DNA of 64,000 nucleotides from an uncultured Lachnospiraceae bacterium (GTDB lineage Bacteria; Bacillota; Clostridia; Lachnospirales; Lachnospiraceae). The position numbers were made by a program, and so were the translations under genes. A model generated the notes under the pieces. It saw only the letters and a program-made list of their open reading frames with translations. It ran no database searches and was not told the origin of the DNA. Positions 18,797 to 27,600 of this stretch are shown here, piece by piece. Positions within the stretch are counted from its first letter, which is position 1; every line of letters starts with the position of its first letter. The DNA is taken from contig CAJTQO010000009.1 in assembly GCA_910578405.1 (NCBI GenBank), positions 28,501-92,500 of the forward strand, given 5' to 3'.

Positions 18797-18819
18797 GCCT
18801 CTTCCAAATAGAATCCGCC

Positions 18820-20076
18820 CTACCTTTGCACCATCCGCGCAATCTCCTCCGCATACTGCGGATAGTCCTGCGCCAGCCCTTTGATTTCCTCCTCCGCCCT
18901 GCGGATAATCATGTCCTTATTATAGTCCATCCGCCGCCGCAGGGACTGCCTGCGGATAATCAGATTGTGGCGTATCTCCACCATTTCCTTAGCGTCCAAA
19001 AGCGCCGCCGTCTGATGCAGCCAGATGGCAGGGTCTTTCACCTGGTAGCATTTTAAAATATTTAACAATTCCTGGTGGTAATCGTCCAGCTCTAACTCCG
19101 CCTCCCGGTACCGTCTGCGCTCTTCTTTTTCCACCTGGTATTTACCCCACAGACTCTTCAGCTCCTTACCGCTGGACACCTGGTATTTCATATATAAGTA
19201 GTCCAGCAGGTTCGTATTGTTCACATAACGAATCTTTACCCGGTTCTGCAAAAGAATAATGCGGTTAATCCCCTTCTCCACCCGTTTCAGTTCCTTCACT
19301 GACTCCGTATGCTTCAAATATAACATGGTAATCGCCAGCGCGGCTATCCCTGCCGTCAGCAAAAAGCCAAGCTGCGTATCCATATCCAGCACATACTGCA
19401 GGGCAAACAAAATAACAAAACAGACCACCAATGCCATGGAACAGATAATGGCCATCCCTCTGGTATCCGCGATTGTCCCTTTGAGTTCGTTTTTCCGGTA
19501 TAAATAGGCATGTTTCTCCCCTTCCAGCCGGGACATATCCCGCCGGATAAGCTCTTGGTAAGCTTCCCCTTCTTCCAGTTTCTGACAGCCTTGCTCCGCC
19601 TCATCCTCCATCCGCTCCATCTGGTGGTACTTTTCATCGGACATCCGGTTCTTTTTCTTCAGATACACATCCTGCCTGTCCTCCAAATCCTGGATCTTTT
19701 GCGCGGCGGCATTTAATTCCGCCCGTTCCGCCTCCGGCAGCGCCTCGATTTCCTCCATATCTTTCAGATAAGAAGTCACCATATTGTATTCGAAGTTTAA
19801 AGATTCCAGTTCCTTCGCCGCCTCCCCCATCTGATCCAGGCAGTTTTGGACAAATTCCTTTCGCTGCGCCGCATTATGGACGTCAAAGCCACCAAGGGAA
19901 CGCTGGTTTCCGGCGCGGAAACCGCTCCAGTCCTCCGGTATTTCCCCGGATTCCCCGTCTCCCGCCAGTTCATCCCCCCAGTCCTCCCAATCCAGGCTTT
20001 CCTTATTTTTCCTGCCAAATATCCTTTTAAAAAAACCGGGCTTTTCCGTCTGCCCTTCCTTTTTCAACCATCCCAT
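18820..20076 (-). CDS. Coiled-coil membrane protein of the Hsp70-like/TPR unit
   Basis: 418 residues. The N-terminal 90 are acidic and probably disordered. Residues about 90-200 form a charged coiled coil (DMEEIEALPEAERAELNAAAQ, read in parts). Two adjacent hydrophobic spans follow at about 208-252 (IICSMALVVCFVILFALQYVL and FLLTAGIAALAITMLYL). A second charged helical region runs to the end. I recognise no family. It is the last gene of a three-gene unit with the TPR and Hsp70-like proteins and lies directly upstream of the rhomboid protease. Its topology (hairpin of two spans with both long arms cytosolic) suggests a membrane anchor for a chaperone-like complex. Confidence 0.8.
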   Translation of the reverse strand: MGWLKKEGQTEKPGFFKRIFGRKNKESLDWEDWGDELAGDGESGEIPEDWSGFRAGNQRSLGGFDVHNAAQRKEFVQNCLDQMGEAAKELESLNFEYNMVTSYLKDMEEIEALPEAERAELNAAAQKIQDLEDRQDVYLKKKNRMSDEKYHQMERMEDEAEQGCQKLEEGEAYQELIRRDMSRLEGEKHAYLYRKNELKGTIADTRGMAIICSMALVVCFVILFALQYVLDMDTQLGFLLTAGIAALAITMLYLKHTESVKELKRVEKGINRIILLQNRVKIRYVNNTNLLDYLYMKYQVSSGKELKSLWGKYQVEKEERRRYREAELELDDYHQELLNILKCYQVKDPAIWLHQTAALLDAKEMVEIRHNLIIRRQSLRRRMDYNKDMIIRRAEEEIKGLAQDYPQYAEEIARMVQR

Positions 20077-20088
20077 ACTTCTTCCCTG

Positions 20089-20922
20089 TCATTCTGCTGT
20101 GATTTCCCTGTAATGTTCTTTTAATACATGGACAATCCGTTCGGTTTCATCATAATAGGAAACCGACTGGTTTTCTTCCCTGCATACGCCAAGGGTAAAA
20201 AGCATCCTGCTTTCCTGCGTCCCCTCAAACTCCTTCCCGGCCTCTTCCATGAGCTTCTCCACTTCTAACGCCAGGGCGTAATGCCCCTGATCTCTGGCTG
20301 CAAAATCCACATATTCCGCTTCTTCCATTCCCATGCGGTTCGCCGCCAGAAAATAAACATGCTCTTCCTCCCCGCCCCCACATTCCAACGCTTTCCGGAA
20401 ACACTGCGCCGCCCTTTGGAAACGGAACAAATAGGCGTAAACCACTCCCTGGTTATGCAGTATCTTCGCCCGCAGCTCTTTCTCTTCCTCCGGCAGTTCC
20501 TCCAACAGGCTGGCATAGCTTTTCAATGCCGCCGCATACCGTTTCTGCCCTACCAGATAATCGGCGTGCATCTTCCGTTTCCCAAACAGGCTCAAATCCA
20601 TTCCCACTTCCATGGTTTCCACGGCCTTGGCCCGCGCCTCCGGCTCCCCATATCCCACATACTCCAAAACCACCCCGGCATATTCCCCTACCGTGCAGCC
20701 TTCCCTTGACCGTTCCTCCAACAGTCCCGCCAGCTCCTCCAGCCCGCATTCCTTTAACAGCCAGTCGGCCAGCTTTCCGTCCATCAGATCCTGCTCCATC
20801 AGGTAAGCTTCTTTTAGCAGGCAATAACACACTTCCTCCACGGAATAAAGGTTCACGCCTGCCTTTTCCATAAAAAAAGGCTTTTTGGCATATTTCCCAA
20901 GGCATAGTGATAGTTTCCCCAT
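20089..20922 (-). CDS. TPR-type helical protein in the Hsp70-like unit
   Basis: 277 residues from ATG 20922 behind GGAAGGAG. There is no signal or membrane segment. The central part carries TPR-like helix pairs: ADYLVGQKRYAAALKSYASLL, then AKILHNQGVVYAYLFRFQRAAQCFRKALE. The C-terminus is acidic and helical. TPRs commonly dock onto Hsp70 or Hsp90-type partners, which fits the adjacent Hsp70-fold gene 25 bp upstream. The specific function is unknown. Confidence 0.8.
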   Translation of the reverse strand: MGKLSLCLGKYAKKPFFMEKAGVNLYSVEEVCYCLLKEAYLMEQDLMDGKLADWLLKECGLEELAGLLEERSREGCTVGEYAGVVLEYVGYGEPEARAKAVETMEVGMDLSLFGKRKMHADYLVGQKRYAAALKSYASLLEELPEEEKELRAKILHNQGVVYAYLFRFQRAAQCFRKALECGGGEEEHVYFLAANRMGMEEAEYVDFAARDQGHYALALEVEKLMEEAGKEFEGTQESRMLFTLGVCREENQSVSYYDETERIVHVLKEHYREITAE

Positions 20923-20947
20923 GCTGCTTCTCCTTCCGTCCCCTCTT

Positions 20948-22234
20948 TCAGGCTATTTCCATTATCTTCTCCCATTCCGCCCCGGAAGACGGAAACAGTT
21001 CGCCAAACCCCATATCCTCCACCTTCATGCAAAACTCCGTACGCGAAAGCATAGATGCTTTCACCCTTAACCGCGTCGTCCACTCTTCCCGCTGCGGCAG
21101 TCCTTCCAAAACTATATGCACTTCCTTCGGTTCCCCGCCGTTTAAAGGCGCAAACAGGACGCCCACCGTATCCCCCGTTTCCAGAATCGCTTCAAACTCC
21201 CGCTTTGCCTCATACCAGTTTATGCCGCCGTCCATAATGGCAAAATAGGACTCCGCTCCCTGGCGGAACAGCCGCATTCCGATATTTACCGGCAGCTTGT
21301 CCTCCCCCAAAAATATATAGTCCTCGTTAGGCTCCCGCACCCCGGTCTTTTCACAAATGCTGTAACAGGCCCCTTTGCTGAAAAGATTGTTCCCCTGGAA
21401 CACACGCCGGCCTCTGCACAGATAGCGCAGCGATTCCTGCGCCCAGCCGTCCCGGTATCCGTCGCCAATCAGGTATACGCTCGAAACCGCCCTGCCATTG
21501 CACTTTTCCTTCACAATGCGGGTAAACTTTTCATCCAGCCCGTCCTTTGGCAGTTCCCCCGTCTCCCCTTCTTCCCGCTTCATTTCCTCCCGGTTATCGG
21601 TTTCTATAAACACCACTTGGGGCGTTGTCTTGCGGTTGCATTCAAAACGGTACACCCGCAGCGTCCGGTTGTTATATTCGCACAAAAGCACTTCATAAAA
21701 CCACAATGCCTCCGGCTGGGCGAGGGTGTAATAATAAAAGCTCTCCACATGGCTTTGGAAATAAATCTGCTGTGTCCTAAGCTGCAGGTTCGGCGCCATC
21801 TGCGAAAGCGCTTCCACCATCCGCCCGTCCAGACGCTCCACCGTAAACATCACCCCGTCCAGACATTCCGGCGGCGCAATAATGCTAAGCAGCGACAGGC
21901 TCCGCTTTACAAACAGGGTCAGCAGCGCCACCGGGTCAAACGTCTCTCCTTCCACTGCAATTTCTTCCCCTTTCCATGCCAGCTCAAGCAGATGCTCCAC
22001 CAGCTCCCCTTCCTGCTCTTTGGCCGCCCTGACCGCTTCCTTGCCAAACAGCCACTGGTTCACACCCTTACGTTTGCACAACGCCATTGGAATATTATAC
22101 TGTTCGCTGCCCGCCACCACAGCTAACGTTTCCGCATCCTCCCCAGAGGGCAGAAAATAACTGATTTGGGCATAATCTTCCCCCAAATCATAGCCGATTA
22201 CCACACCACTGTTTTTCTTTTTTCCTACTTTCAT
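20948..22234 (-). CDS. Hsp70/actin-fold protein, DUF5716-like
   Basis: 428 residues. The start VVIGYDLGEDYAQISYF is the phosphate-1 loop of the actin/Hsp70 ATPase fold. A phosphate-2-like segment, VVFIETDN, and an adenosine-like motif, AVSSVYLIGDGYRDGWAQESL (in parts), follow in order. The last 130 residues form a beta-rich tail (LPVNIGMRLFRQGAES onwards) that could correspond to a substrate-like domain, as in DnaK. I believe it belongs to the DUF5716 group seen in Lachnospiraceae, but I cannot check. It is the first gene of a unit with TPR and coiled-coil membrane proteins. It is a likely ATP-driven chaperone or switch rather than a housekeeping Hsp70. Confidence 0.75.
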   Translation of the reverse strand: MKVGKKKNSGVVIGYDLGEDYAQISYFLPSGEDAETLAVVAGSEQYNIPMALCKRKGVNQWLFGKEAVRAAKEQEGELVEHLLELAWKGEEIAVEGETFDPVALLTLFVKRSLSLLSIIAPPECLDGVMFTVERLDGRMVEALSQMAPNLQLRTQQIYFQSHVESFYYYTLAQPEALWFYEVLLCEYNNRTLRVYRFECNRKTTPQVVFIETDNREEMKREEGETGELPKDGLDEKFTRIVKEKCNGRAVSSVYLIGDGYRDGWAQESLRYLCRGRRVFQGNNLFSKGACYSICEKTGVREPNEDYIFLGEDKLPVNIGMRLFRQGAESYFAIMDGGINWYEAKREFEAILETGDTVGVLFAPLNGGEPKEVHIVLEGLPQREEWTTRLRVKASMLSRTEFCMKVEDMGFGELFPSSGAEWEKIMEIA

Positions 22235-22335
22235 CTCTCAAACCAACTTCCCAACCAATGCCTTCCAAACCCTATCCCCACTCTGGAATAAGCCCTCCGG
22301 CCCGGATATCTGTCCTGCCATTTTTTCTACTGGAA

Positions 22336-22364
22336 AGCATAACACATACCATCCCGAAACGCAA
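22336..22364 (-). promoter_or_regulatory. Promoter of the Hsp70-like/TPR/coiled-coil unit
   Basis: Minus strand: TTGCGT (22364-22359), 17-bp spacer, TATGCT (22341-22336) with an extended -10 TGT in front. It lies about 100 bp upstream of ATG 22234. Confidence 0.65.
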
Positions 22365-22370
22365 CCTTTA

Positions 22371-23126
22371 TCAACCCGTAAACTTCCCGATAAATTCCCG
22401 CACTCTTTCGTCCGGGGAAGAAAAGATTTCCTCCGGTTTCCCCTGGCTGCGTATCACTCCCCGCTCCATAAAAATAATACGGTCAGACAGTTCTTTCGCA
22501 AACTGCATCTCATGGGTGACAATAATCATTGTCATATGCTCCTTAGCCAGTTCCCTGATTACCTTTAGCACATCCCCCGTCAGTTCCGGATCCAGCGCAG
22601 AGGTAGGCTCGTCAAAAAATAAAATCTTCGGCTGCAAAGCCAACGCCCGGGCAATGGACGCCCGCTGCTGCTGTCCCCCGGAAAGCTGATAAGGGTAAGC
22701 GTCTTTCTTATCCTCTAACCCCAACTGCCTAAGCAGCTTCATCGCCCTCTCTTCCGCCTCCTTCTTCGGCGTCTTGTCCACACTGACCGGGGCGTCCGTA
22801 ATATTCTTTAACACCGTATAATGAGGGAACAAATTGAAATTCTGGAAAACCAGGCCAAAATGCTTGCGTATCCTTCGCAGCTTCTGTTTTTCGGCATACA
22901 CACACCTGCCGTTTTCCTCCCAGGCCGCCGCCTCCCCCAAATACTTCAATTCCCCGCCGTCCATCCGCTCCAGCATGGTGGCGCAGCGCAGCAACGTAGA
23001 CTTCCCCGAACCAGAAGGCCCAATAATTGACGTCACCTCCCCTTCTTTTACCGACAAAGAAATATCCTCCAACACACTAAGCCCATCAAACCCCTTTTTC
23101 ATATGCTTAATTTCCAACAGCTCCAT
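22371..23126 (-). CDS. Polar amino-acid ABC transporter ATP-binding protein
   Basis: 251 residues from ATG 23126 behind ACGGAGGG; in-frame codons further upstream have no ribosome binding site. Walker A IIGPSGSGKSTLLRC, Q-loop VFQNFNLFPHYTVL, signature LSGGQQQRASIARAL, Walker B ILFFDEPTSALDPE and the H-loop VTHEMQFA identify the GlnQ/HisP/ArtP subfamily. It powers uptake of a polar amino acid with the permease and binding protein immediately upstream. Confidence 0.95.
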   Translation of the reverse strand: MELLEIKHMKKGFDGLSVLEDISLSVKEGEVTSIIGPSGSGKSTLLRCATMLERMDGGELKYLGEAAAWEENGRCVYAEKQKLRRIRKHFGLVFQNFNLFPHYTVLKNITDAPVSVDKTPKKEAEERAMKLLRQLGLEDKKDAYPYQLSGGQQQRASIARALALQPKILFFDEPTSALDPELTGDVLKVIRELAKEHMTMIIVTHEMQFAKELSDRIIFMERGVIRSQGKPEEIFSSPDERVREFIGKFTG

Positions 23127-23175
23127 ACGAATCCCTCCGTTTTCCATACCGTCCAAGCAACTGCCCGCTTCCCTC

Positions 23176-23838
23176 TTAGCGGTAATAGTCTAACCGCTTC
23201 TCCAAGCATTCCATCCCCCCGGCCACTGCCAGGTTGAAAATATAGTAAAAAACCCCCGCCGCCATAAGCGGCGTCACGCTCGTCTCCTTTGCCGCAATCT
23301 GCTTGGCAATGGTAAACATCTCCGCCTGCGCCAACACAAAAGCCAGCGAAGTGTCCTTCACCAACGTAATCGTCTCATTGGTAACAGGCGGCAAAATCCG
23401 CTTTACCACCTGGGGCAGGATAATTTTGAAAAATGTCTGTCCCCTGCTGTATCCCAATACCTTTGCCGCCTCATACTGCCCCACCGGTATGGACGCAATG
23501 CCGGCACGGTATATTTCCGCAAAATATGCCGCGTAATTCAGGGCAAACGCCAAAATCACCGCCCCAAAGCGGTATCCGGCCGATATTTTCACGCCAAATA
23601 TGTAATAAGGAGAAAAATAGACTACAATTAATTGTAACATCAGCGGCGTCCCACGCATAACGGATATGTACAGTTTGCTAATCCCCTGCAGCCACTTCCT
23701 GCGGGACATCCTGCAAAACGCCAGCGCCAATCCTAACGGGAGGGAAAACAGAAGCGTTAGGAAAAAGATTTCCACTGTAGCCCCCATCCCTTTTAATAAT
23801 TGAAAAAATATTGTTTCCATTTTCATAGCCGTCCCCAT
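23176..23838 (-). CDS. Polar amino-acid ABC transporter permease
   Basis: 220 residues from ATG 23838 (GGAAGGA upstream), the usual length for a HisM/GlnP-type permease. ATG 23826 is a possible alternative. An in-frame stretch back to 23955 crosses the terminator and is not expected to be translated. Membrane segments begin at FFLTLLFSLPLGLALAF. The coupling (EAA) loop is YEAAKVLGYSRGQTFFKIILPQ, seen around residues 140-160. The C-terminus is ECLEKRLDYYR. Confidence 0.93.
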   Translation of the reverse strand: MGTAMKMETIFFQLLKGMGATVEIFFLTLLFSLPLGLALAFCRMSRRKWLQGISKLYISVMRGTPLMLQLIVVYFSPYYIFGVKISAGYRFGAVILAFALNYAAYFAEIYRAGIASIPVGQYEAAKVLGYSRGQTFFKIILPQVVKRILPPVTNETITLVKDTSLAFVLAQAEMFTIAKQIAAKETSVTPLMAAGVFYYIFNLAVAGGMECLEKRLDYYR

Positions 23839-23873
23839 CCCTTTCCTTCCATTCCCCCAAAACGTTCCCATAG

Positions 23874-23911
23874 ATAAAACAAGACCGCTGTCTTTGCGCT
23901 GCAGCGGTCTT
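23874..23911 (-). terminator. Attenuating terminator between binding protein and permease genes
   Basis: Perfect 10-bp stem AAGACCGCTG/CAGCGGTCTT with an 11-nt loop, followed on the minus strand by GTTTTAT. It lies 29 bp after the binding-protein stop codon. It should make the binding protein more abundant than the membrane components, as is common for ABC importers. Confidence 0.8.
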
Positions 23912-23939
23912 TGCCATTTTGTCATTCCTTCCTGTCTTC

Positions 23940-24734
23940 TTACTTCCCGAGACACACACTGTCCGTCAGGCCGAAATCCGAATACTTCTCTGCTATTTTC
24001 ATAAAAGAGCCGTCCTCTGCCATTTCCAACAAAGTAGCCTCCACCTGGTCTTTCAATTCCTCATTGCCCAGTTTAAAGCCGATGGCATACTGTTCGCTTG
24101 CCAGTTGGTCTTCTAAGATAACATACCCGCCCCCACGGGAGTTGATTTGGTAATTTGCCACGCCGATGTCAATGGCTACCGCATGGATGGCGCCCTGCTC
24201 CAAATCCATAAAAGCCATATTGTAGTCTGCATATTGGTACAGATCTTCAAAAGTGATGGCTAACATAGCCGCATCGGTTTCCAAAGCCGCCAATGCGGAG
24301 GAATCTTTCTGCACGCCCACAATCTTCCCCGCCAAGTCTGCCGGAGAGGAAATGCCCGAATCCGCAGGCACTACAAATACCTGGCTGTTGTCCACATAAG
24401 GCACGCTCCACGTATATGCTTCTTCCCGGCCCTGCATGGTAAAGCCGTTCCAAATACAGTCAATGGCCCCGGAGCTTAACTCCATATCCTTGCCATCCCA
24501 ATCTATCGGCTGGGCCACAAATTCCCACCCGTTACGCTTACACACTTCTTTGGCAAGCTCCAGGTCAAAACCTGTGTAATTCCCATCGCCATCCATATAG
24601 CCATAAGGCGGGAACTCTGCGTCAAACCCTACTGTCAGCGTCTCCCTGCCTCCTGTGGGCTTCTTTCCGCACCCAGCCAACAGGCCAACGGCCAATGCCG
24701 CCGCACATATAACTGCCACAAACCTCTTCTTCAT
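23940..24734 (-). CDS. Amino-acid ABC transporter substrate-binding lipoprotein
   Basis: 264 residues. ATG 24734 (the second of two adjacent ATGs) has the better spacing to GGGAGG. The signal sequence ends in a LAGC lipobox (AVGLLAGCGKKP), so it is membrane-anchored. The SBP_bac_3 domain shows LTVGFDAEFPPYGYMDGDGN, GFDLELAKEVCKRNGWE and DCIWNGFTMQGREE. The conserved Arg of REE and the Asp of the last region are consistent with binding a polar amino acid such as glutamine, cystine or arginine. Which one cannot be decided here. Confidence 0.95.
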   Translation of the reverse strand: MKKRFVAVICAAALAVGLLAGCGKKPTGGRETLTVGFDAEFPPYGYMDGDGNYTGFDLELAKEVCKRNGWEFVAQPIDWDGKDMELSSGAIDCIWNGFTMQGREEAYTWSVPYVDNSQVFVVPADSGISSPADLAGKIVGVQKDSSALAALETDAAMLAITFEDLYQYADYNMAFMDLEQGAIHAVAIDIGVANYQINSRGGGYVILEDQLASEQYAIGFKLGNEELKDQVEATLLEMAEDGSFMKIAEKYSDFGLTDSVCLGK

Positions 24735-24828
24735 CATATCCTCCCTGCTTTTTCAAAATCAACTTATCCGTCCACTTATCCCTACTGTGCCACGCTTTCA
24801 CTGCATTTCGCTAAATTGCGGCACTGAC

Positions 24829-24857
24829 ATAGTAACATGGCTGTGTAAAAGTGTCAA
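24829..24857 (-). promoter_or_regulatory. Promoter of the amino-acid ABC transporter operon
   Basis: Minus strand: perfect TTGACA (24857-24852), 17-bp spacer, TACTAT (24834-24829). It is about 95 bp upstream of the binding-protein start and shows that the transporter is transcribed independently of the Ter genes around it. Confidence 0.8.
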
Positions 24858-24956
24858 GACCAAATGCATATCTCATTCCCTATCCCATTCGCGCTGCGCC
24901 GCCGCAAACCTTTCATAATAGTCCATGGATTCTTCTTCCGTCAGGGAAAAAAACTT

Positions 24957-26513
24957 TTATGTAAACCCTTTGATAAACAGATTAATGCATTCGTATCCCA
25001 CTGCCAGGTTTATGTTCTGCCCTGCGTCAAACCCTGCCGTACTAATCCCGATTACCTCTCCTTGCATATTCAATACGGCTCCGCCTGAGCTGCCGTGGGA
25101 AGTAGGGGCCGTGAACTGAATCATATCCACATTGTCTATTTTCCGAAAGCCTGAAATAATCCCGTCCGATACGGAATTGAACAGCCCAAGGGGGCTGCCT
25201 ATGGCCACCACCTTCTGTCCCCTTACCAGTTTCCTTTGCCCCTGGTAAACCGGGATGGGGGACAGGCTCCGGTTAATCCGCAGCACAGCCAAATCCAGCA
25301 CATAATTATATTTGATTATCTCATCTGTCGTATATGCCTTATCCTCCTCCTCAATCCTGACCGAATAGTATTTCCCGCCGCTTGCCACATGGTTGTTCGT
25401 TAGGATATAGCCCTGCCTGCCCACCATAATCCCCGAACCAGTCCCTAACACGTCCCCCTTATGGTCATGAATGGCAATCATCACCACACTGGAAGCCAGC
25501 CTGGCCAGTTCTTCAAAGCTCTTCTCCGCCTCCCCGGGCAGAGGGCCAAACGTCCGGCAACTGTTACTTTCCCGGCTTCCTTGCGCTGATATGGCAGGCA
25601 GCGCCGGCCTGCCTCCCGGCGCCACAGCGCAAACCGCCCCCGGCGCGCCGGCCTGTCCGGCGTGGCGTTTCCTTGGCGCATGTTCCGGTATTTTCACGCG
25701 TACGCCGCCTCCCTGCTCCCTCTCCCTCTCTTGCTTTCCCCTTCCAGCCTCCGTCCCATCCATCCCCTGGCCCTGCGCCGCCTGCGGAATGCTTTTCCTG
25801 CCAAAAGGCTCCCTGTCATACGCCGGAAAGGCAACTTCCGCATACTCTCCCAATACAAACTTTGCCGACAGCCCAAGTTTTTCCTCCGGCTCCCCGATAT
25901 CCTCCCTGGCCTGCAGCAAAAGCACATCGCACCCCATCCGTGTCAGCAGGTAAAAAAACAAATATTCCTGCCGTTTTGTGATATTTGCCGCAACAATTTT
26001 CCATACCAGCCCTTTCTCCCATGCCGGCCCTCCCTGCCCAATGCCATGGCAAAACACGGCGTCAAACCAAAACAACATCTTTACCAGGCTGTTTTTCCTC
26101 ATGGAATCCGTGCTATGGACATTTCCCTGCGCCTCAATGCTCTCCAATGCCGCGCAGGCATTCCCAAGCATCTTTTCCAGGACAGCATTCCCCTGCGTGG
26201 CATGGGTGGCCGCCCGCTGTTTGCCTCCCGCCGCCCATCCGGCATAGCTTTCCGTGTAAAAGGAAATGTCTTCCTGCCCCTGCAGCTTTGGCAGTCCACA
26301 AAGCCTGCGGTAATACCCTTGCCCACTGTCCGCGCGTTTTGCCAGCGCTTCTTCCATTTTCCTGACTTCATCCAAATAACCAGGGCCTGTCCCCAGCGCC
26401 CGGACAAAATATACGTCCTTACATCCGCCGTGAAACCCGCCTTTGACGTTTGCAAAGCCTGCCATTGTAGTGATATCCATTACATTATGCCGAAATTTTT
26501 GTATCCCTTCCAT
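24957..26513 (-). CDS. YceG-like domain fused to a trypsin/HtrA-like serine protease
   Basis: 518 residues from ATG 26513, 43 bp after the StiP gene; the reading frame extends upstream only through codons overlapping StiP. The N-terminal part (about 1-235) resembles one half of YceG, including SLVKMLFWFDAVF and FFYLLTRMGCDVLLLQ. A linker of about 100 residues rich in Gly, Arg, Pro and Ala follows. The C-terminal 178 residues are a chymotrypsin-fold protease of the S1C type: ILTNNHVASGG (His375), YVLDLAVLRI (Asp407) and TSHGSSGGAVL (Ser476). The start lacks a signal peptide, so the protease should act in the cytoplasm. The fusion implies proteolysis controlled by the YceG part. Confidence 0.85.
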   Translation of the reverse strand: MEGIQKFRHNVMDITTMAGFANVKGGFHGGCKDVYFVRALGTGPGYLDEVRKMEEALAKRADSGQGYYRRLCGLPKLQGQEDISFYTESYAGWAAGGKQRAATHATQGNAVLEKMLGNACAALESIEAQGNVHSTDSMRKNSLVKMLFWFDAVFCHGIGQGGPAWEKGLVWKIVAANITKRQEYLFFYLLTRMGCDVLLLQAREDIGEPEEKLGLSAKFVLGEYAEVAFPAYDREPFGRKSIPQAAQGQGMDGTEAGRGKQEREREQGGGVRVKIPEHAPRKRHAGQAGAPGAVCAVAPGGRPALPAISAQGSRESNSCRTFGPLPGEAEKSFEELARLASSVVMIAIHDHKGDVLGTGSGIMVGRQGYILTNNHVASGGKYYSVRIEEEDKAYTTDEIIKYNYVLDLAVLRINRSLSPIPVYQGQRKLVRGQKVVAIGSPLGLFNSVSDGIISGFRKIDNVDMIQFTAPTSHGSSGGAVLNMQGEVIGISTAGFDAGQNINLAVGYECINLFIKGFT

Positions 26514-26556
26514 GCCATTATCCCCATTTGTTTTTATCAACAGCGCGAAGCCAATT

Positions 26557-27600
26557 TCACATTTCCATAACCAGCCCGCACACCCGGTAATGCCGCAGTG
26601 GATATTCCTCCACCGAAACCCCTTTTTCTTCCGCCAGCCGGAAGATATGCGCCAACTCCGGATCCTTCCTATGCCCTTTTTGCACCAGCGCCTTCCATGG
26701 AACCCGCCGCAGCAACACTCTTGTTGTTTCCCCAATCCCCGGTTTCACCAGGTTCACGTCACGGATGCCGAAATGACGCGCTATTTCCTCTGCCTCTTCC
26801 AAACCTTCCCCTTCCACCGTAAAACTGTCGGGCGCCGTCTTCTTCACAAATTCCCTCTCGATAGCATGGATAAACTCATAAGACAAATCCGCCCCTTCCA
26901 GTTCCCCATAGTACACCGCCCCATGGAAATCCTTTTCCCCGATAATATCAGAACGCAAAAATGTTCTGCTTACCAGGCCCGACACTGTGCTGTTCAGGCA
27001 GGAACTTGGAATCAGGATATCCGCATGGGTGCCGCACAACTCTGTTACATTGGCCGGGTCGGCCAGCGCCGCAATATCCGCCGAGACTCCGTCGTAATTT
27101 TGCAGCGCTTTTCGCAATTCTCTCTGGATGGCGCCTTTCCCTATCCAGCCATCCACAAATAAAAGCTGCCCGGGGCGATATCTTTCCAACAGATATTCCA
27201 TGGCATTTTTGTCAATGCCACGCCCTCTGATAATCGAAACCGCATAATGCGCCACCTCCGCCCCATATTTAAACTTAAGATATCTTTTTAACAGAATGCC
27301 CGCCGGGATGCCTGCCCTGGCCAGTGACACTAATGTCACTTCCTCCCCTTTGCTTTCCATTATTTTATCCGCCAATACGCCCACTGCCCGCGCCGTCGCC
27401 CCACTGTAATGCGCCAGCGCTTCCCGGTATATCTCCATATATTCCCTGCTCGGCACATACTCCACAGGCAGCATTTCACAGTAATGCCTCCCGGCCTGTA
27501 TCAGCCGCTCCCTCTCCTTTGCAGGCTGCGGCTGCACCAGCCCTGTTATATCCTTCAACAACAGCATTACATCCTCTTTCTTATAAGAACTGCGCATCAT
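26557..27600 (-). CDS. StiP-family protein of the Ter biosynthetic module
   Basis: 347 residues from ATG 27600, whose ATGA overlaps the stop of the preceding phosphoribosyltransferase. It has the conserved StiP core: EEVTLVSLARAGIPAGILLKRYL, AHYAVSIIRGRGID, LFVDGWIGKGAIQREL and the Cys-containing motif SSCLNSTVSGLVSRT. The C-terminal 100 residues (IREFVKKT onwards) look like a separate PELOTA-type RNA-binding module described for this family. Databases call it a cysteine protease, but it may equally be a PRTase-like enzyme. In Ter loci it accompanies PRTase-TRSP and HAD proteins that are believed to make a nucleoside-like metabolite. Confidence 0.88.
   Translation of the reverse strand: MMRSSYKKEDVMLLLKDITGLVQPQPAKERERLIQAGRHYCEMLPVEYVPSREYMEIYREALAHYSGATARAVGVLADKIMESKGEEVTLVSLARAGIPAGILLKRYLKFKYGAEVAHYAVSIIRGRGIDKNAMEYLLERYRPGQLLFVDGWIGKGAIQRELRKALQNYDGVSADIAALADPANVTELCGTHADILIPSSCLNSTVSGLVSRTFLRSDIIGEKDFHGAVYYGELEGADLSYEFIHAIEREFVKKTAPDSFTVEGEGLEEAEEIARHFGIRDVNLVKPGIGETTRVLLRRVPWKALVQKGHRKDPELAHIFRLAEEKGVSVEEYPLRHYRVCGLVMEM

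Noticed and set aside
25662..26570. 302-codon plus-strand ORF
   Set aside because: Antisense shadow of the YceG/protease fusion; rich in Pro, His and Cys without motifs or a ribosome binding site.
26514..26735. Upstream extension of the YceG/protease protein to 26735
   Set aside because: The 74 extra residues overlap the StiP gene and are Trp/Arg/Cys-rich out-of-frame translation.
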